From the NCBI GenBank assembly GCA_963682055.1, contig OY821749.1, forward strand, positions 21,087,631 to 21,151,630: 64,000 nucleotides of DNA, read 5' to 3'. Source of the stretch: Primula veris. Taxonomy: Eukaryota; Streptophyta; Magnoliopsida; Ericales; Primulaceae. Within the stretch, counting starts at the first letter, position 1, and every line of letters starts with the position of its first letter. The notes under the pieces are model-generated. The model made no database searches and was not told the origin of the DNA. It saw nothing but the letters and a program-made list of their open reading frames with translations. A program made the translations under genes and the position numbers. This document shows, in pieces, positions 58,001-64,000 of the stretch.

Positions 58001-58398
58001 ATTTCCAAAATTTCACTTCAACCTATTTCTAATGAAAGATGGGAGAGGCTATTCGGAAATTACAAATCATTCCGGGTCAATCATCATATTTATACAGAAA
58101 TTAAAGCAGGTTAATGTTCATGATTGAAAAATTAGTAATTCAACCTAATGAAACTTGAAAATAACATTAGAAGAGCAATGTATCAAAGAAATTTGGAAGT
58201 ACCAAATATTACAACTTGAAGCACTCTGAGTCTTTCAACTAAGTAAACTCGAAAATCTAAGACAAAAGGCAGAGATAACAAGCTAGATAACCGAACAAGC
58301 AGAAAAAAAAAAGGCATTGACCAAGGATATAAATTATTCAACTGAAGCAAGTTAAAGGACTATATACCAATCTTTTTGCTTGCCAAAATGTCATCTCC
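55083..58398. other. Intergenic, 3.3 kb, no gene recognised
   Basis: AT-rich with a T run (about 56798-56820). The left part should hold the promoter and leader of the micropeptide gene, the right 0.4-0.7 kb the 3' UTR of the GRAS gene. Several open frames were looked at and had no family features. Confidence 0.45.
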
Positions 58399-60273
58399 TT
58401 AGCACCTCCAAGCCGAAGCGGTCACCAGCTCACGACCCTGCCAGCTCAGCACAAGCGAAGCTTGCCTCCTCTCAACATGAAACCCCCTTACTTGAGTCTT
58501 ATTCAACACACATTCAGCTTGAACTTCCGCAAAATTGCTTATGTTAACCTGCGAAAAGCCAGCAGCTGCGAAAAGAGACCTCCAATGTGGCATCTGATTA
58601 GGGTACCCAAGCCGACCCAACACAATGTTTTCAATCCTAGGCTGAACTATAAACTTCTCAATTTTCGAAACAGTCTCCAAGTTGTTATTTGCAGCATCGA
58701 CAGATTGCAATAGAGCCTCATGGTATTGCAAAGCATGTAAAAGATGGTTCGGAAAAGAAAGATCGGATCTTTCATACCCGTGTTCCATCGACACAACTAA
58801 ATTCGGCGATAACTGCTTAATAAACCGTATCAGAGACGGAAAAGCCACCAAACGGTTTGAAAAAGCCCAAATTGGGAAATTCACCACTAGGGTCGTTTCC
58901 TTATCAGACTTAAAAGCATGAACAGGGTAAGAATTCGGGTCAAAAGCATCCAAGTTCACGACATCTAGCTCGAAACCAAGACCTATTTCGTTAGCGAGTT
59001 GTGTTAGGTTTTCATGCATAAGTCCTAGTTCGAAAGGGTGATGAGTCAAAGGGGAAGCAAAAGCAGTGATCTTTAAACAAGGCTTACCCAAAATCGTAAG
59101 CTCGGTCATAAAAGAAGCCCATTGGGCACCCGACCCAATATCGAAATCAATAACATGGACAAGTTCACAGTCCCCTACAACTTCTAACATAGCTTGATTA
59201 GCAGTGAAATTGACAAAGTTGGTTAAAGGGGATACCTCAGAAAGCACCTTATAAGCCCTCATTTTAAAAAGCCCGTCGACCGGAGTAAGGATTTTAGGGA
59301 GGGAACACGAGCCAGAACCAGGACCGAGGAGAGGGAGTTGAAGGAGAGCCTCTTTGAGGTAAAAGGAAGCCCTTTGGAAGGGCTGAGTGCCAGGTGTCAG
59401 CTGGTGATTGAGCCGCGCCAATATCGAATGCGCGTTTGTGAGGTTACCGCCCGATAGTATCATCTCAGCTGCTTTATAAAGCTGCTCATAAACTATCTGT
59501 TGAGGCACCAAAGGTAGTAAGGGTTCAGGGGGGTGTTTGTAAAGTTCAGAAAACCGAGGGTCCGAAACGAAACCACCCGAACTCTCCACCTTCCCTACAT
59601 TCCCCAAGATCTGACCAAAAGTGTCAAATTTTGGAACTTGGGGATGAGATGTGAAATTTCCAGAACTTGGAGGTATACCCAAACTAGGGCGTTTGAAGGG
59701 TGGCTGGGTAGAAACCAAGACTTGACCAAAAGTGTCAAATTTTGGAACTTGGGGGTGGGAAATGTAATTTTCAGAACTTGGGGGAGTACCCAAATTAGGG
59801 CGTTTGAGGGATGACCGGTGGAAGACAGCGAGAGGCTCCGACCGATTCGGAGCAAACGAGTCGAAAGATTGGGTCTTTTCAGGCTTTACATCCAGGGTTT
59901 CGGTTTCAATGGGGTAAATTGGCAAATTTTGAAACTGAGGGACCAAATTGGAAAACTGAGGAACGCCCTGAGCCTCAATTTCATTAGGGTTAGGGTTTAT
60001 TACATCACTTTGAATAACAAGATCGTTCGATAACCACCGAAGAAGAAGCTCATCTTGGCCCGAATCCGATAAAAGAGCATCCCAATTAGCTTCAGGTAAC
60101 TGAGTAGTCACAGTTGGGCGGAGCTCGCCAGAGATTCCACCGGAGAAGGTGGAGGTGGAGGTGGAAGGACTAGGGCTCCGGCGAGTGTCGAGAACCGAGA
60201 CGGGTTCGTTGTTCGTTTTCCATGAAGAGAGAGAAACTAACCCAGCAGGGAACTCTGTATCTAATATCCCCAT
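58399..60273 (-). CDS. SCL6: GRAS transcription factor of the HAM / SCL6-SCL22-SCL27 group
   Basis: A single-exon frame of 624 residues, as usual for GRAS genes. The N-terminal half is disordered and includes VLDTRRSPSPSTSTSTFSGG, a conserved HAM-group stretch, and a 37-residue tandem repeat. The GRAS domain occupies roughly residues 255-624: leucine-heptad region with EQLYKAAEMILSGG and AHSILARLNHQL, the VHIID-type motif VHVIDFDIG near 371, then PFELGLMHENLTQLANEIGL, LVVSMEHGYERSD and a SAW-type end VLSWQGRELVTASAWRC. HAM proteins keep shoot meristem cells undifferentiated and act with WUSCHEL. The mRNA carries a perfect miR171 site, the usual control of this group. The gene appears complete. 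Confidence 0.93.
   Translation of the reverse strand: MGILDTEFPAGLVSLSSWKTNNEPVSVLDTRRSPSPSTSTSTFSGGISGELRPTVTTQLPEANWDALLSDSGQDELLLRWLSNDLVIQSDVINPNPNEIEAQGVPQFSNLVPQFQNLPIYPIETETLDVKPEKTQSFDSFAPNRSEPLAVFHRSSLKRPNLGTPPSSENYISHPQVPKFDTFGQVLVSTQPPFKRPSLGIPPSSGNFTSHPQVPKFDTFGQILGNVGKVESSGGFVSDPRFSELYKHPPEPLLPLVPQQIVYEQLYKAAEMILSGGNLTNAHSILARLNHQLTPGTQPFQRASFYLKEALLQLPLLGPGSGSCSLPKILTPVDGLFKMRAYKVLSEVSPLTNFVNFTANQAMLEVVGDCELVHVIDFDIGSGAQWASFMTELTILGKPCLKITAFASPLTHHPFELGLMHENLTQLANEIGLGFELDVVNLDAFDPNSYPVHAFKSDKETTLVVNFPIWAFSNRLVAFPSLIRFIKQLSPNLVVSMEHGYERSDLSFPNHLLHALQYHEALLQSVDAANNNLETVSKIEKFIVQPRIENIVLGRLGYPNQMPHWRSLFAAAGFSQVNISNFAEVQAECVLNKTQVRGFHVERRQASLVLSWQGRELVTASAWRC
59405..59425 (-). promoter_or_regulatory. 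miR171 target site in the GRAS mRNA
   Basis: The plus strand here reads TGATTGAGCCGCGCCAATAT plus C, the sequence of miR171a, so the mRNA (minus strand) is a perfect 21-nt complement. It encodes ILARLNH at about residues 283-289, the usual position in this group. Slicing of the mRNA by miR171 is expected from the family. Confidence 0.95.
59613..59810 (-). repeat. In-frame 111-bp tandem duplication in the GRAS N-terminal region
   Basis: GACCAAAAGTGTCAAATTTT occurs at 59613 and again 111 bp later. In the protein, KRPNLGTPPSS and KRPSLGIPPSS each lead into SHPQVPKFDTFGQ(V/I)L. The shift is 37 codons, so the frame is kept. The region lies before the GRAS domain. Confidence 0.85.
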
Positions 60274-62035
60274 TTTTTTTAATAATACAAATGGTAAAGA
60301 TTGAGTATTTTTGATGTTTTAAGAGAAATTAATGGAAAAGATGTAATTATCAGAATAGAGTTTGGCTAAGAAAAACCATGTGAAATTTCATCTTCTTCTT
60401 GTTCCATACCCTCAATTCCTCTCACTATAATAACAATAATAACAATAATAATAATAATAATATGTATGTGTTGTTATTTTCTAAGACACTTTTTTTATGT
60501 TGCAACAGTGTTTGGTACCTTTCCTTGTTCTGCCATAGATGTGTGCATCACAAAAGAAAGGAGGGGGTAATAAAGTGTCCTTCACTTTCTCTCTTCAACA
60601 CCTCTCTTTTCTGTCTCTATTCCTAATTTAACCTATTTTTCATTTTTCATTTTATTTTTGTTTTGTAATGTAATTTTGTTTATTACTAGTACTAGTGTTG
60701 AAATTGATATATATATATATATAGAGTTAGTATGTGTTTGGTTGGTGGTACCACTGTTCTATGGTTGGGGGTAATGTCACTTCCTTGTTTGTAGGGGTCT
60801 GATAATTTAACTTAGGCACACTGTATCTTTGGTAAGAGCGCCTATATAATTGACACTTATGCCCTCATGCCACGAAATATATATATTATTTACTCTATTT
60901 GTTATTTTCTGTTAAAACAGCAGTATTTTATCACAATCAATCATTGGTGATAATTACCTTTTAAAAGTATATTGTTTGTCTTTCTTTATAAACGATTAAA
61001 GACCTTTTGCTAGTAATATTTAAGTAGAAACACGGTCATAAAAACTGTGTTTATCTTTGTACCGTCTGATCCAGTTATATTTAAAAAATCAGATGATACA
61101 GATCTAAACACAGTTTTCTTAAATACAGTCAGGGACACCTCTTTCATATTTAGTAGGTACTACCAGTGTTTTATTACTTGAGATCAAGTGAACAGAGTAT
61201 ATTTCATGTGCTATTAAATACGGGTGGTTTTACTTTTAATTGTGAAATTGAAAATAGAGTACATAAAGATTTAAACATGTTTTTTGTTCCATTAGTGTAA
61301 TCGGTGATAACAATGAAGTGCTATGTTTTGTAATATTTCATAGTAAACTATGATTCTCTTAGTGAATAATGAATATTACTATTTAGTGGCAGTTTTCTAA
61401 CATTGATTATTATTTTGTGGTACCAAAAAGAAAAATTGTACCCAATTGGTACAACTTTTAAACTATAGAAATATTATTTTTAATTGATGAGTTTTTTTCA
61501 TCTTATATTCGAGCCACACAAACCAATCTTATAATCGTTATAACATCACTGATGGTGACAACGAAATATGACGACGTCGATGAAAACAGAATTGTCACCA
61601 CTACGACACCAATGTCATCTTCTATGAAGGTTGACGATGCAGGGCTCATACTTGAGATGGTGACATGATGGTGTTGCTCCGTTACTAATTTCTGGTGACG
61701 ACTTCATTGATTCGTTGATCTCACCAGCCTAGCTATGATCTCTACCACTAATCTCAATCTCCGATCTTCGCCGCTAAGATGAAGTTATATGATGTCGATC
61801 CAGCGTCCACAAACAACCTCCTTATCTTTCTTTCTCTTGCAGTTCTGATGATGGTAAAGTCAGGAACCACTGTTTCAAATTTGAAATTTAGCAGAATTAT
61901 CAATTAGCCGTTAAATATTTAGAATTTTCAAGTGGACCACTTTAATTTGAAAATCAACATTTATGACTTGAAAAGTTTCATAAAATCACGTTATTTATCA
62001 CATAATTTCCGTTGTCCAATTTTTTTAATATAAAA
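60274..62035. other. Upstream region of the GRAS gene and intergenic spacer
   Basis: The first few hundred bases should hold the 5' UTR and promoter (minus strand). An AAT/AAC trinucleotide microsatellite lies at about 60427-60463 and an AT run near 60710. No further gene seen. Confidence 0.45.
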
Positions 62036-62785
62036 TATTGTCATTCAATTCAATAAACTAACATTAATGTCATCACTTCAATAGTATTGTCATTCACTAT
62101 AACTTGATTGTCATCCGTTTCGATGTATATGTTATTCGCTTCAACATGGTTGTCATTCATTTCAATATAAATATCATTTACATTAATTTAATGTCATTTG
62201 ATTGATAAATATAAATGTCATTAATTTGATTGTCATTCACTTCAAATAATTTGTTTGTCATCAATACGGGAAAAACAATTGTTATTCGTACTTCAATTAA
62301 ATATTTTCCTTTATATTGACCGTCATTCGGTATGGGAGCCATATTTTCCGTGTGAGTGACATTCATTCATTTTTATTGTCATTAGGCTTAGTTTGTTGTC
62401 ATTAAGTTTAATATTGTTGTCATTCGATTCAATTTGATTTTCATTATGCTTAGTTTGTTGTCATTAAGTTTAATATTGTCGTCATTAAGTTTAATATTGT
62501 TGTCATTCGATTCAATTTGATTTTCATTTGTTCAATCAGTAATCATTCAATTCAATATTGTTGTCATTCGGTTCAATATTGTTGTCATCCGGTTCTATAT
62601 TATTGTCTTTCTCTTCAATATTTATGTCGTTTGGTTCAATTTGGTTGTCACTTTATTCAGTTTTTTTGTCTAAGAGTTCAATTTGATTCTCATTCCGTCG
62701 TTATTTGCTTCTCATTCGCTTTAATATAAGTGTCTTTCGTATCAATATGAGTGACATTCATTTCGATTTTACTGTCATTCAATTT
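62036..62785. repeat. AT-rich minisatellite with a unit of about 20 bp
   Basis: Dozens of imperfect copies of a word like TTGTCATTCGATTCAATAT, with TGTCATTC or a close variant recurring every 18-22 bases. The most regular part is about 62385-62600, where several units in a row are nearly identical. Open frames across the array are by-products. Confidence 0.88.
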
Positions 62786-63074
62786 TTTTAATTCGTATTA
62801 TAATTTTTGTATATTTATATTTATATTTTTTTTCATTTTTCATTTTTTTAATTAATTTTTTGGATTGTATATTATTATATTTGTATGATTTTTTTTCCAT
62901 CTTTATTTTTATATTATTTTTTATTTTAATTTTTATATTAGTAGTTTTGAATTTTATTTTATATTATTAATTTTCTATTTTTTTTAAAACTTTTTCATTA
63001 GTTTATTTAAGATTCTTGTTTTTTCAGCGAGACATGTGAAACTAATAGACTAAAGTAAAACTTAATGCTAATTA

Positions 63075-63308
63075 CTCTTTCTGTCCCAAATTGTTGGTGC
63101 TATACGAAACTACGTGCAATTTTGATCGATAAATAACTCATATCTAAGTTATCGAAATCGAATTTTTTAAAAGTTAATCACATAGTTCAAATGTTAAATT
63201 ATAAGAACAAATTTTAAAAAATTATATTTCAACAATTTGAGCACGAAATATTTGCCGGTTAAAGTTGCAGGTAGATACATAGATCACCAATATTTTGGAA
63301 CGGATGAT
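63075..63308. mobile_element. Stowaway-like MITE, older copy
   Basis: Starts CTCTTTCTGTCCCAAA after TA and ends near TTTTGGAACGGATGAT; the ends are imperfect inverted repeats of the CTCCCTCCGTCCC type. The right end is worn, so the TA duplication is not clear there. Confidence 0.5.
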
Positions 63309-63728
63309 TTGTTTTTTTTTGCTAATATCAAATGGTAATTGGTTTTCATTATTTGCACTGAAATGATAATTCAATCATCGTAAATCTTAATGTTTCAATT
63401 TTGTTAGCAATTAAACAAATTCATATATATGCATTTTCACATTGCAATGTGAGTCAAAAGAATTGCCAATATCAATGCAAATCACCTTTTTAGTTGTTTA
63501 GTACTTCTGTATTGCTTTTCGACTGCCACAGTAATAAAGGAAAAAAGCAAACCCTGCATGTTTTTTTTTAAATCTATTTTTCAAAAACAAATTGAGATAA
63601 TCCCATTGGATAAAAAACTTAGTAAATACGAGTAGAAACGAAAATAAAAATGTAGACGTCTGCAAACTTTTCACGATTGCTATGGGATACTGTCTCGAGT
63701 CTATCGAGAATTGTATATGTGTTGTATA
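63309..63728. other. Spacer between two MITEs, nothing recognised
   Basis: AT-rich, no features seen. Confidence 0.4.
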
Positions 63729-63957
63729 CTCCATTCCCATTTTAATTATACATTACGAAATTACGTCTAATTTTGATCGGTTTATAACTTTTATCAAAAT
63801 TGTCGAAATGATAATAAAATTTTAACATTTGAACTATATGATCAACTTTTAAAAAATTTCATTCCGATAATTTTAATACAATTTTTTGACCGATCAAAAT
63901 TACATTTAGTTTCGTATGAATATTTAGTTTCGTATGAATAATTAAATAAGAATGGAG
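63729..63957. mobile_element. Stowaway MITE (Tc1/mariner type)
   Basis: Ends CTCCATTCCCATTTTAATTA and TAATTAAATAAGAATGGAG are inverted repeats and TA flanks both sides (63727-63728 and 63958-63959). Inside, TCTAATTTTGATCGG pairs with CCGATCAAAATTACA. 229 bp. A 17-bp word TATTTAGTTTCGTATGA is duplicated near the right end. Confidence 0.8.
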
Positions 63958-64000
63958 TATAAAACTTGTTTAATTAATTAAACTGAGTATTCAAATTGTA

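Noticed and set aside
59533..59855. Open frames on both strands overlapping the GRAS N-terminus
   Set aside because: They arise from the 111-bp duplication in a GC-richer coding region; only the 624-codon frame has GRAS motifs.
62036..62785. CRISPR-like array of short regular repeats
   Set aside because: Repeats are imperfect, AT-rich, without constant-length unique spacers, and the context is a plant nuclear genome; it is a minisatellite.

Overview
This is a nuclear chromosome segment of a flowering plant, most likely a eudicot. The evidence is AT-rich DNA, GT-AG introns, plant-type genes (a miR171-targeted GRAS factor, a HINT4-like HIT protein, an ELF7/PAF1-like gene) and dense plant transposons (Ty3 and copia LTR elements, hAT, CACTA-like, Tourist and Stowaway). 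I cannot name the species. LAYOUT: 1-2388 is the 5' end of a decayed minus-strand Ty3-type element (gag with two in-frame stops, PBS, LTR). 3065-3724 is a short hAT element whose relative lies at 17981-18574. 4517-5150 joins a plastid atpA fragment to the last exons of a malic enzyme gene. 6592-8077 is a CACTA-like MITE split by solo LTR A. 8875-16320 holds a 71-bp tandem repeat, a promoter-like region, a hAT element and two tandem, truncated PAF1/ELF7-like copies. 18943-21881 is an intact six-exon HINT4-like gene. 22386-29830 is a young copia element with an intact 1306-codon polyprotein frame but a deleted 5' part. 30297-31435 is a two-exon small heat-shock-like gene with a likely mitochondrial presequence. 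32738-38766 (minus) is a 14-exon HIT/CCHC zinc-finger gene, and one of its introns contains a complete 227-residue DFO-like gene on the same strand. 39437-46256 is transposon-rich: solo LTRs B and C, a Tourist MITE, and hAT elements with a foldback element nested inside. 48090-53153 is a four-exon TXNL4B/Dim1-type gene whose 3.4-kb first intron is built of repeated copies of the end of exon 1 plus intron; degenerate copies of exons 2-3 follow. 54909-55082 (minus) is a 57-residue STMP1-like micropeptide. 58399-60273 (minus) is a HAM/SCL6-type GRAS gene with a perfect miR171 site. The right end carries an AT-rich minisatellite and two Stowaway-type MITEs. The coding genes are unrelated neighbours, as is usual in plants; nothing suggests an operon or a cluster. 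The strongest unusual signals are the nested DFO-like gene, the 12-bp-period GTTGCAAC motif spread through coding and non-coding parts of the copia element, the exon-tail amplification in the TXNL4B-like intron, and three solo LTRs of one family with exact 5-bp target duplications. Exon joins were worked out by hand from splice sites and reading phase; family names come from remembered family features, not from database searches.
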